A DNA stretch of 6,493 nt. It comes from Paracoccaceae bacterium. GTDB taxonomy: Bacteria; Pseudomonadota; Alphaproteobacteria; Rhodobacterales; Rhodobacteraceae. Shown here in pieces: positions 1 through 5,477 of the stretch. The notes beneath the pieces are model-generated. The model was not told the DNA's origin. It did not search any database and saw only the letters and a program-made list of their open reading frames with translations. Location of the stretch: assembly GCA_023134935.1 (NCBI GenBank), contig JAGLUD010000287.1:1-6493 (forward strand), in the 5' to 3' direction. The first letter of the stretch is position 1, and each line of letters opens with the position of its first letter. Position numbers and translations under genes: made by a program.

Positions 1-202
1 CAAGCGCCCTGAACGGCGCCTTCATACGCGAATACATAACGTGCCCGACCACACCGGAATCGACAGCCACGATTGACAGTACAGCATCACCCGCGCACCT
101 AAGCGCATCTACCAGATCACCTTCGCCGGCCGTTGGGAAGGCGCTCAAATGCAGGTCTCGAACTTCGGCAAAATCGGTCTCTATTTCAAATCGAATCTCC
201 AT
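1..202 (-). CDS. GNAT-family N-acetyltransferase, N-terminal part (cut by window edge)
   Basis: The reading frame on the minus strand begins at the ATG at 202-200 and stays open to the window edge, giving the first 67 residues. It opens with MEIRFEIETDFAEVRDLHLSAF (given here only as residues 1-22 of a strand-helix start), followed by an acidic helix ending VDALR (31-35). A strand VLSIVAVDSG (41-50) then leads to VVGHVMYSRM (51-60). This beta-alpha-beta pattern, with the 'VGHV.YSRM' strand, is typical of the N-terminal half of GNAT acetyltransferases of the YhbS/COG3153 type. These move an acetyl group from acetyl-CoA to an amine. The acetyl-CoA-binding loop (Q/RxxGxG/A) would lie beyond the edge, so the catalytic half is unseen and the substrate unknown. 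An AGGA sits immediately before the ATG, too close for a good ribosome site; an in-frame GTG at 217-215 is an alternative start. The gene is divergent from fliG, with 128 bp between starts. Confidence 0.75.
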   Translation of the reverse strand, partial: MEIRFEIETDFAEVRDLHLSAFPTAGEGDLVDALRCAGDAVLSIVAVDSGVVGHVMYSRMKAPFRAL

Positions 203-330
203 TCCTAATCGTATCACCCTATGTCTGATCCAGAAACGTTAAGAATTCATTGCTAAGATCCCGTGTTTTCATTCAGCATTCCTTAACTATTTTCATCAAC
301 AAAGAGGCATGTGAACAGAAAGTTACCACC
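203..330. promoter_or_regulatory. Divergent intergenic region, GNAT gene / fliG
   Basis: This 128-bp gap must hold the 5' regions of both the GNAT gene and fliG. I see no convincing sigma-70 promoter. A TTAA-N7-TTGC at 239-253 resembles three-quarters of a CtrA box (TTAA-N7-TTAA), and a separate TTAAC occurs further on. CtrA controls flagellar genes in many alphaproteobacteria, so the match is noted, but one mismatched site in an AT-rich gap is weak evidence. Confidence 0.2.
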
Positions 331-1374
331 ATGTCCGTTGCACTCGTCGCTCATCAACCGTCCTCGCCGGTCGCGCCTATCGATGCGCCGATCAGCAAGC
401 AGCACAAGGCCGCGATTTTGCTAAGCGTGTTGATAAAAGCGGGTGCCACGCCCAACCTCGACGACATCGCGACGGGGCCGCTTAAAGGCATCGTCGATAT
501 CATGGCCTCCTTTGGGGAAGTTGACCGCCGAACCGTCGATTTGGTAATCCTTGAATTCCTGTCCGAACTTCAGGATTTCGGCCTCTCCATGCGCGGCGAT
601 CTGGAAGACACGCTGACCTCCCTTAAAGGGCATGTCAGCGACAACGCACTTGAGAAAATCCGCAAGGCATACGTGCGATCCCCTTCGGTCGACGTTTGGG
701 TGCGGGTCGCTTCGGCTGACGCCACGCAACTTCAAAGCTGCCTGGCTGACGAACATCTGCAGGTTGTGGCTACCGTGCTGTCCAAAATCCCCTCGACACT
801 CGCGGCACAAGTGCTCGGTGCGATGGAGGATTCGCGCGCGCGCGAAACCATGCTGGCTATTATAAATAGCCGCAAGATATCACCGGATATCATTGAATTA
901 ATTGGACAAAATATTAGCGATACTCTGTTTAACGAAGATGGCCCGTCCGTTTTCACAAAAACCCCGGTGGAGCGGGCTGGCGACATCATGAACTTTGCCC
1001 AAAGCGACATCCGCGACCGCCTTATGGACGATTTCGGGAAAAACGATCCCGACACAGCCGAAAAAATCCGCAAAGTAATGTTTACGTTCGCCGATATTCC
1101 AGCCCGTGTACAACTGCGCGACGTGTCAGCCATTACGCGCACCGTGGACCCTGACATCCTGCTCCGCGCCTTGAAAAACGCCCCGACCGAAGCCGAGTTC
1201 CTGTTGTCCGGCTTATCGTCCCGCATCGCTGAGCAGCTCCGCGAAGAACTGTCCGAAATGAACCCGGTCAAGAAAAATGACGGCGAAGCCGCGATGAACG
1301 AGTTGATCATCGGAATTCGCGCACTGGAAACAAACGGTGACATCACCTTAATCACCGAAGAAGATCCAGACTAA
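331..1374 (+). CDS. fliG: Flagellar motor switch protein FliG (divergent)
   Basis: FliG forms the upper ring of the flagellar C-ring at the cytoplasmic face of the MS ring and receives torque from the stator. The product is 347 residues, close to the family's usual 330-345. The N-terminal domain (about 24-112) starts KAAILL. The middle domain (about 120-200) holds EHLQ at 141-144 in place of the usual EHPQ. The C-terminal domain follows, with MFTFADI (250-256) matching the MFxFEDL motif. Aligned by eye to E. coli FliG, the torque-helix charges are kept: K282 (K264), R298 (R281), E305/E306 (D288/D289) and K314 (R297). The Gly-Gly hinge before the C-terminal armadillo segment reads Thr-Pro (211-212). 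I chose the ATG at 331; an upstream in-frame TTG at 250 would add 27 residues unlike FliG. No strong Shine-Dalgarno precedes 331. No other flagellar gene is in the window: a GNAT gene lies upstream and a tRNA downstream. Confidence 0.9.
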   Translation: MSVALVAHQPSSPVAPIDAPISKQHKAAILLSVLIKAGATPNLDDIATGPLKGIVDIMASFGEVDRRTVDLVILEFLSELQDFGLSMRGDLEDTLTSLKGHVSDNALEKIRKAYVRSPSVDVWVRVASADATQLQSCLADEHLQVVATVLSKIPSTLAAQVLGAMEDSRARETMLAIINSRKISPDIIELIGQNISDTLFNEDGPSVFTKTPVERAGDIMNFAQSDIRDRLMDDFGKNDPDTAEKIRKVMFTFADIPARVQLRDVSAITRTVDPDILLRALKNAPTEAEFLLSGLSSRIAEQLREELSEMNPVKKNDGEAAMNELIIGIRALETNGDITLITEEDPD

Positions 1375-1393
1375 CGGTAGTAACGCTTGGGAT

Positions 1394-1467
1394 TGGAGCG
1401 GGCGACGGGAATCGAACCCGTGTCTTTAGCTTGGAAAGCTAAGGTCTTACCATTACACAACGCCCGC
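1394..1467 (-). tRNA. tRNA-Gly (anticodon UCC)
   Basis: Read on the minus strand, this is a complete 74-nt cloverleaf including an encoded CCA. The acceptor stem GCGGGCG (5', at 1467-1461) pairs with CGCCCGC (3', at 1404-1398), followed by discriminator U and CCA (1396-1394). The D-loop carries AATGGTA. The anticodon stem TTAGC/GCTAA closes the loop TTTCCAA, placing UCC at positions 34-36, which reads glycine codons GGA/GGG. The T arm has stem ACGGG/CCCGT and loop TTCGATT. It lies 19 bp beyond the fliG stop, in convergent orientation, and has its own promoter. Nothing integrative abuts its 3' end, since fliG follows directly. Confidence 0.97.
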
Positions 1468-1479
1468 TCAGGTTTGCGA

Positions 1480-1508
1480 TACATATTTCACCGCTAAATG
1501 ATGGTCAA
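1480..1508 (-). promoter_or_regulatory. Sigma-70-type promoter of tRNA-Gly
   Basis: On the minus strand, a -35 box TTGACC (1508-1503) is followed after exactly 17 bp by TATGTA (1485-1480). Transcription would start a few bases before the tRNA 5' end at 1467. Five of six -35 bases match the consensus, and the spacing and position fit a strong stable-RNA promoter. Confidence 0.6.
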
Positions 1509-1763
1509 GTGCCGAAGCAGATGTAATTTAACATATGCGGGCTTTCCATAAAATAGTTCAATGCGCTTTCAAAAAAATCGGTCTGCTTCCGGCCCTTTGC
1601 TGATCTTTAGCGAACCGTTAACGAAACGGCACGCGCTTGCTTGTCCGCTCATCTGGGTTGGACTGGGGATTTACAGTGTACAAAGTTGGCATCGAGGCAG
1701 GTCGATGCGCAATAGTTTCAATATCTCCGAAGCAGCATCTAATTGCTTAAACCCTTCCGCGGG
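1509..1763. other. Gene-poor stretch between tRNA-Gly promoter and GFA gene
   Basis: I see no convincing gene here. A plus-strand open frame from 1561 runs through antisense of the GFA gene, has no ribosome site and no recognisable protein character. The stretch contains two near-identical segments, CCGAAGCAGATGTAATT (1512-1528) and CCGAAGCAGCATCTAATT (1727-1744), and a 7-bp inverted repeat at 1689-1708. A weak ACCC/GGGT dyad just past the GFA stop lacks a T-tract, so no rho-independent terminator is called. Confidence 0.5.
1689..1708. repeat. Inverted repeat (possible hairpin) downstream of GFA gene
   Basis: GCATCGA (1689-1695) and TCGATGC (1702-1708) are perfect 7-bp arms around a 6-base loop. 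The dyad lies about 55 bp past the stop of the minus-strand GFA gene. It could end or stabilise that transcript's 3' end, but no run of T follows on either strand, so an intrinsic terminator is not supported. Confidence 0.35.
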
Positions 1764-2231
1764 TCAATTCGAGGGCAAACCTTCGCTGATTGGACCATGG
1801 CGTAGTGGTGTCCCATCTCCGTTAAACTCTGAAAAGCGTGGTAGGTTGTCCGCGATATCGAACCAGGAAATACGCTCGGAATCGAACGAATGACCATTCG
1901 GCACAAGGACATCAGGATTGTCGAAAGTGCTGATATGGATTTCGAAAATCGGCCCACCACGTGTGCTGCTGACACCTTCCCAAGTTAACGGGGTTCCGCA
2001 GGCACCACAAAATGCACGCCCCACACCTTCAGAAGACGCATAGATTTTGCGCTCAACGCCGCTGAATTTGACCTGTTCGGCCATGTATCCAGCCAAAGTT
2101 ACAACTGGTCCGCCAGTGTGTCTTCTGCAACTCTTACAATGGCAGTGGTTTACACCGAATGTGTCGCCAATAGCTTCATATCGAACCGCGCCGCACATGC
2201 AGCCGCCTGACATTTTTGTTTCTTTGGTCAT
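1764..2231 (-). CDS. GFA-family (CENP-V/GFA domain) zinc-binding protein
   Basis: The product of 155 residues fits the usual 120-160 for the GFA family, a mostly beta fold that binds zinc through cysteines. Counting from the ATG at 2231, the signatures are GGCMCGAVRY (Cys11, Cys13), HCHCKSCRRHTGG (Cys30, Cys32, Cys35) and FCGACGTPL (Cys75, Cys78). All seven expected cysteines are present. The tail SERISWFDIADNLPRF matches the usual 'W..I.D.LPRF' end. The family is named for glutathione-dependent formaldehyde-activating enzyme, but most members have no proven reaction, and the original activity of the type enzyme has been questioned. A role in formaldehyde detoxification should not be assumed. 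I prefer the ATG at 2231 because a GGA lies 6-8 bases before it. An ATG at 2249 adds six residues without a ribosome site, and one at 2213 would begin MSGGC. It is divergent from the transporter gene. Confidence 0.88.
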   Translation of the reverse strand: MTKETKMSGGCMCGAVRYEAIGDTFGVNHCHCKSCRRHTGGPVVTLAGYMAEQVKFSGVERKIYASSEGVGRAFCGACGTPLTWEGVSSTRGGPIFEIHISTFDNPDVLVPNGHSFDSERISWFDIADNLPRFSEFNGDGTPLRHGPISEGLPSN

Positions 2232-2407
2232 CTTGTTTCCATCATTCATTTAGAAGGTCGGATTACATCTAACGCCATTTGCATAAAGACTTCCAGCGAA
2301 ACGGCATCGAGCATTTTCAATGTTGTGTTCTCAAGAACAACTTAACTAGCTTGCAAGAAGATGCATCTATGATAATCGAAAATTATCGCCCTGTTTGAAA
2401 GCCGCCT
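2232..2407. promoter_or_regulatory. Divergent regulatory region, GFA gene / DMT transporter
   Basis: This 176-bp gap serves two outward-facing genes and holds four dyads close together on the transporter side. They are GTTCT-CA-AGAAC (2327-2338, extended imperfectly to 2322-2341), the perfect 8-bp palindrome CTTGCAAG (2350-2357), the perfect 10-bp palindrome AGATGCATCT (2359-2368), and GATAAT-N5-ATTATC (2371-2387). TATGATAAT at 2368-2376 resembles an extended -10 region for the transporter, but no well-spaced -35 is visible. The dyads could be operator sites; no regulator gene is present to link to them. Confidence 0.35.
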
Positions 2408-3295
2408 ATGTTCAATCTCATTCTATACCTGTTAACCATTTCAATTTGGGGTTCAACGTGGATCCTGGCCAAGTATCAAGTCGATGAAATTAGCGTCATG
2501 CAATCGGTACTCTACCGTTATGTGATTGCCGCCGTCTTACTGCAGGGTTTGATCAGCATAATGCGATCACGTAATCGCCACTCGCTTCGCACACATGGTC
2601 AATTCTTCTTGCTTGGTTCATTCCTGTTCGGTTGGAACTATGTGTTGTTTTATACAGCCACCGACCTTGGATTAACTACGGGGCTGATTGCTGTCGTTTT
2701 CTCGCTGATCATCACGATGAATATGGCTAACAACGCATTATTGTTTGGTGAGCGGCCGGAACGCAGCACGGTTATTGGAGCCGTAATCGGCCTCTCCGGT
2801 ATTACGTTGGTCTTTGCAGAAGATATTGCCGCGCTAACTGGGCAAGGATTGCTGCCAGCAATCTTAATCTGTGTCGCCGCAACCTACCTAGCCTCGCTTG
2901 GCAACATGATGTCTAAAATCCTTCAGCGTAAAGGCGTGTCGGTTACAGGTTCAAACGGTTGGGGAATGACCTACGGCGCACTGTCGCTGTTGGTTGCTGT
3001 CATGCTCTTTGATGAACCCATGCGTTTTCCGACAACCGTTCCTTTTCTCTCAAGCCTGCTCTTCCTCGCCATTGTCGGTTCAATCGTAGCTTTCTGGAGC
3101 TATCTAACGCTTTTGGGTCGTGTCGGCGCTGACAAAGCCGCCTACGCAATGATCGTCTTCCCTGTGTGGGCTTTGATGATCTCGTGGATGTTCGAGGGAT
3201 TTATGTGGACGCCGTTAAAAGTGCTCGGTGTGGGCGTCATTCTAGCTGGCAACCTCGTTGTGGTAGGACGAAAGCAGATAACCAACCCGACATAG
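2408..3295 (+). CDS. EamA/DMT-superfamily inner-membrane transporter
   Basis: This 295-residue hydrophobic protein matches the drug/metabolite transporter fold of two EamA repeats, about ten membrane helices. Approximate helices are 3-21, 33-51, 67-84, 89-112, 121-138, 149-168, 186-202, 212-232, 245-262 and 270-287. Family marks are IWGSTW (13-18) in helix 1, LYRY (35-38) in helix 2, the GERP loop (114-117) closing helix 4, and WSYLTLLGRVGADKAAYA (230-247) leading to a FEG (262-264) in the second repeat, equivalent to GERP. Such proteins export or exchange small metabolites such as amino acids, purines or quaternary amines. The substrate cannot be told from sequence. The ATG at 2408 has only a weak GAAAG at 2397-2401. 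The gene is divergent from the GFA gene and ends 6 bp from the convergent epimerase stop. Confidence 0.9.
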   Translation: MFNLILYLLTISIWGSTWILAKYQVDEISVMQSVLYRYVIAAVLLQGLISIMRSRNRHSLRTHGQFFLLGSFLFGWNYVLFYTATDLGLTTGLIAVVFSLIITMNMANNALLFGERPERSTVIGAVIGLSGITLVFAEDIAALTGQGLLPAILICVAATYLASLGNMMSKILQRKGVSVTGSNGWGMTYGALSLLVAVMLFDEPMRFPTTVPFLSSLLFLAIVGSIVAFWSYLTLLGRVGADKAAYAMIVFPVWALMISWMFEGFMWTPLKVLGVGVILAGNLVVVGRKQITNPT

Positions 3296-3301
3296 GGCGG
3301 T

Positions 3302-4195
3302 TTAGGTTTTCACATACTTGCGCCAGTTATGCTCTTCAACAAAACCAAGCATCTCGCGTATCTTGCGATTAGAAAACAAAGCTTCATGTTCACCAAGGGT
3401 GCGCGTGATTGGCGTACCTGCGAAAAATTGTTTCACGAGGTCCGCTGATGGAATGATCGCCGTGTTGGTGTCGTTCCCCGCGTTGAATACCTGATACCCA
3501 AGACCGTCTTTCGCAAGGCAACGGTCAACGATCTGACCAAGATCACGCGCGTCGATATAGCAAAACGCATTGCGCCGCCGCTGCTCTGGGTTAACGAAGA
3601 AATCAGGAAACCTGTCGTATTCATGCGGCTCGATTACATTGCCGATACGAAGTGCATAAATATCTATCCCCGAGCGTCTCTGGAACGCACGGGCTGTGTG
3701 CTCGTTCACGACTTTGGACAACCCGTAGCTATCCATCGGATCGACATCATAATCTTCTTCCAGCGGAAAAGACTTGGGATTCACCCGGCCATCTGAAAAA
3801 CAAATACCATAGGTCGTTTCGGATGACGCAATAATGACTTTCTTGATGCCCAACTTCACCGCCGCCTCGATCACGTTATACGTCCCGATCGTATTTACCC
3901 GAAACGTCTCGTTATCTGGGTTAAGTAGAATGCGCGGTACTGCTGCAAAGTGAACGACGGCGTCAAATTCAGGAACACCTGTTCCCAGTTCCATCTCATC
4001 CCAATCGGCGTAACTGGTCATTACGTTGAACATCTGACCAGAGTCAGTGATGTCCGCGATCATGGTTTCAACACCGTCAAGTTCTAGAGGAACTAGATCA
4101 ACGTTCAATACCCGGTGACCTTGCGCAATCAGATACTCGATCGCGTGCTTGCCGGCTTTGCCCGAGCCACCTGTAAAAAGAATACGTTTGCCCAT
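3302..4195 (-). CDS. NAD-dependent epimerase/dehydratase, extended SDR family
   Basis: The 297-residue product is an extended short-chain dehydrogenase with a Rossmann fold. The nucleotide motif GGSGKAG gives G9, G12 and G15. D33 at the end of strand 2 suggests NAD rather than NADP. ADITD (47-51) is the adenine-contact strand, and HFAA (82-85) the expected loop. The catalytic set is S125 (in ASSETTYG, 123-130), Y157 and K161 in the YGLSK motif (157-161). RIGNV (183-187) and the FCYIDARDLG (211-220) stretch match the substrate-side half of COG0451 proteins. Relatives act on nucleotide sugars or free uronates; nothing here fixes the substrate. A stretch of about 15 extra residues (62-77, rich in Asp/Glu) sits between the ADITD strand and HFAA. 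GAGGAG at 4211-4206 is a strong ribosome site, though 10 bases from the ATG. It converges on the transporter gene. Confidence 0.85.
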   Translation of the reverse strand: MGKRILFTGGSGKAGKHAIEYLIAQGHRVLNVDLVPLELDGVETMIADITDSGQMFNVMTSYADWDEMELGTGVPEFDAVVHFAAVPRILLNPDNETFRVNTIGTYNVIEAAVKLGIKKVIIASSETTYGICFSDGRVNPKSFPLEEDYDVDPMDSYGLSKVVNEHTARAFQRRSGIDIYALRIGNVIEPHEYDRFPDFFVNPEQRRRNAFCYIDARDLGQIVDRCLAKDGLGYQVFNAGNDTNTAIIPSADLVKQFFAGTPITRTLGEHEALFSNRKIREMLGFVEEHNWRKYVKT

Positions 4196-4231
4196 GCTTG
4201 ATGATCTCCTCTTTTGCTTATTATGCTTGAT
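4194..4231 (-). repeat. Two direct copies of ATCAAGCAT at the epimerase start
   Basis: On the minus strand ATCAAGCAT occurs at 4231-4223 and again at 4202-4194, where its last AT overlaps the epimerase start codon. The copies begin 29 bp apart. An inverted GCTTGA lies further upstream near 4250. They bracket the ribosome site and could be an operator, but nine-base repeats in 270 bp may also be chance. Confidence 0.25.
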
Positions 4232-4465
4232 CGCTCACGGACCGTATTTCAAGCACAAAACATATTTAGGACAAGATATTGACCGTACGAACATCATACC
4301 TGCGTATTGTTTACCTCTGACCCTACTCCTGCGCTGATCGATTACCCTGACTATAAATGATGGGCTCGCATACGCTTTGGATCGGATTATCGCGTACGCG
4401 GGCAAGCGCCGACTTTTTCGACATCTGAGGCGAAAGAAATTCTAGAAAAGTTTTTCGCGTAACCG
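4232..4465. other. Intergenic region between hydroxybutyrate dehydrogenase and epimerase genes
   Basis: Both flanking genes are on the minus strand, so this holds the 3' end of one transcript and probably the promoter of the next. No intrinsic terminator with a T-tract was found. The only dyad that stands out is the perfect 10-bp palindrome CGCGTACGCG at 4391-4400. No coding potential was recognised. The 270-bp spacing makes a shared operon unlikely. Confidence 0.4.
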
Positions 4466-5236
4466 CTACAAAGCTGTCCATCCACCATCGACGGATATAG
4501 TTGTTCCCGTGATTTGATCCGCGGCCGAGGAGCACAGAAATGCGGTTGTCCCGCCAATTTGCTCAGTCGTTGCAAATTGCTTTGATGGTTGGCGTTGCAA
4601 CAGCACATCACGAACTACAGTTTCTCGGTCCATACCGTATTGTTCCATCGTGTCGGGTATTTGTGCTTCGACAAGTGGTGTCAAAACGTAACCAGGGCAA
4701 ATGGCATTGCAGGTTATTGCATCTTCGGCGGTTTCAAGGGCGACGGTTTTCGTCAACCCGACTACGCCATGTTTTGCAGTCACATACGCCGATTTATAGG
4801 GCGATGCGGTCAGCCCATGCGCCGAAGCGATATTGACAATCCGCCCCCATCCGCGCTCGCGCATTCCGACAACGGCGGCGGCCGATGTGTGGAAAGCAGA
4901 AGACATATTAATTGCAATAATCCTGTCCCATGTTTCTGTCGGAAAATCTTCGATCGGGGCGACATATTGGATGCCGGCGTTGTTAACAAGAATATCGACA
5001 GCACCCGCTTGAGCAATCAACGCGCGACATTGCGCGGCATCTGACATGTCGGCCGCAATATAGCGTGCATTAACGTTAAAATCAGTGGCGATTTTTTCTG
5101 CCATTGCATGATCTTCAGGCGTGTCGCTGAACGAGTTGATTACGACGTCCGCACCTTGTTTTGCCAATTCTTTTGCAATGCCAAGTCCGATACCCGAGTT
5201 CGATCCAGTGATGACTGCCAATTTTCCAGATAACAT
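4466..5236 (-). CDS. bdhA: D-3-hydroxybutyrate dehydrogenase
   Basis: This cytoplasmic classical SDR interconverts D-3-hydroxybutyrate and acetoacetate with NAD (EC 1.1.1.30), usually in breakdown of polyhydroxybutyrate or ketone bodies. At 256 residues it has the family length. The motifs are TGSNSGIG (10-17) for NAD binding, D63, NNAG (85-88), N110, and catalytic S138, Y151 and K155. The substrate-binding residues known from Pseudomonas fragi HBDH (Q94, H144, K152, Q196, W257) fall at Q90, H140, K148, Q192 and W253, a constant offset of four. This makes the assignment specific and not merely 'SDR'. CPGYVLTPLVEAQIPD (180-195) is also characteristic. AGGA at 5246-5243 lies 6 bases before the ATG. 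It stands alone: no acetoacetyl-CoA or PHB gene is nearby. It is divergent from glmU. Confidence 0.93.
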   Translation of the reverse strand: MLSGKLAVITGSNSGIGLGIAKELAKQGADVVINSFSDTPEDHAMAEKIATDFNVNARYIAADMSDAAQCRALIAQAGAVDILVNNAGIQYVAPIEDFPTETWDRIIAINMSSAFHTSAAAVVGMRERGWGRIVNIASAHGLTASPYKSAYVTAKHGVVGLTKTVALETAEDAITCNAICPGYVLTPLVEAQIPDTMEQYGMDRETVVRDVLLQRQPSKQFATTEQIGGTTAFLCSSAADQITGTTISVDGGWTAL

Positions 5237-5263
5237 TAATTTTCCTAACGTTTTGGTTGCTTA

Positions 5264-5292
5264 AGTCTACCAAGTGTCAGGCTGCCAGTAAA
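5264..5292 (-). promoter_or_regulatory. Possible promoter of the hydroxybutyrate dehydrogenase gene
   Basis: On the minus strand TTTACT (5292-5287) and TAGACT (5269-5264) are separated by 17 bp, each matching four of six sigma-70 consensus bases. They lie about 28 bp before the start codon. The match is modest. Confidence 0.3.
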
Positions 5293-5477
5293 TTCAAATG
5301 TGCGAAAACCACCGCGAAAACGCGTTACTCCCGAAGTTCGCTAATGCTTGTCGTAGTTTGCGGTATCCGTCATTCTTCACGGCCTCTGTAACACGCTGAA
5401 ACCATTTGTTGCCCGAAGGGACTTTTGCCCGCAGCTTTAGGCTGCTAAAAGGCCTCAACCATATTTCGGAGACACAC
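5293..5477. promoter_or_regulatory. glmU upstream region
   Basis: This is the glmU-side part of the 241-bp divergent gap. It contains two copies of GCGAAAAC (5302-5309 and 5314-5321), spaced 12 bp start to start. The second forms the dyad CGCG-AAAA-CGCG (5313-5324). A GCAGC-N5-GCTGC hairpin lies at 5431-5445 in the likely leader. No convincing -35/-10 pair for glmU was found. A minus-strand open frame crosses the region but is not supported as a gene. Confidence 0.3.

Noticed and set aside
732..1355. Minus-strand open frame of 207 codons inside fliG
   Set aside because: It is the antisense shadow of fliG, rich in Ser/Arg as expected of a reversed GC-rich gene, with no family resemblance.
1394..1467. 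tRNA-Gly as an integration site for a genomic island
   Set aside because: An island would normally abut the tRNA 3' end, but fliG begins its stop codon only 19 bp away and no second copy of the tRNA 3' end was seen in the window.
1561..1893. Plus-strand open frame of 110 codons
   Set aside because: No ribosome site, no recognisable protein pattern, and its second part lies antisense to the well-supported GFA gene.
4323..4611. Minus-strand open frames at the 3' end of the hydroxybutyrate dehydrogenase gene
   Set aside because: They are out of frame with the real gene and largely overlap it; the part beyond its stop shows no protein character.
4540..5044. Plus-strand open frames antisense to the hydroxybutyrate dehydrogenase gene
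   Set aside because: The minus-strand enzyme has all catalytic and substrate residues, leaving these as shadows with Cys/Arg-rich random composition.
5431..5445. GCAGC-N5-GCTGC hairpin as a riboswitch or attenuator for glmU
   Set aside because: A single 5-bp stem with no wider conserved structure; no glmS-ribozyme-like or other known leader pattern was recognised.
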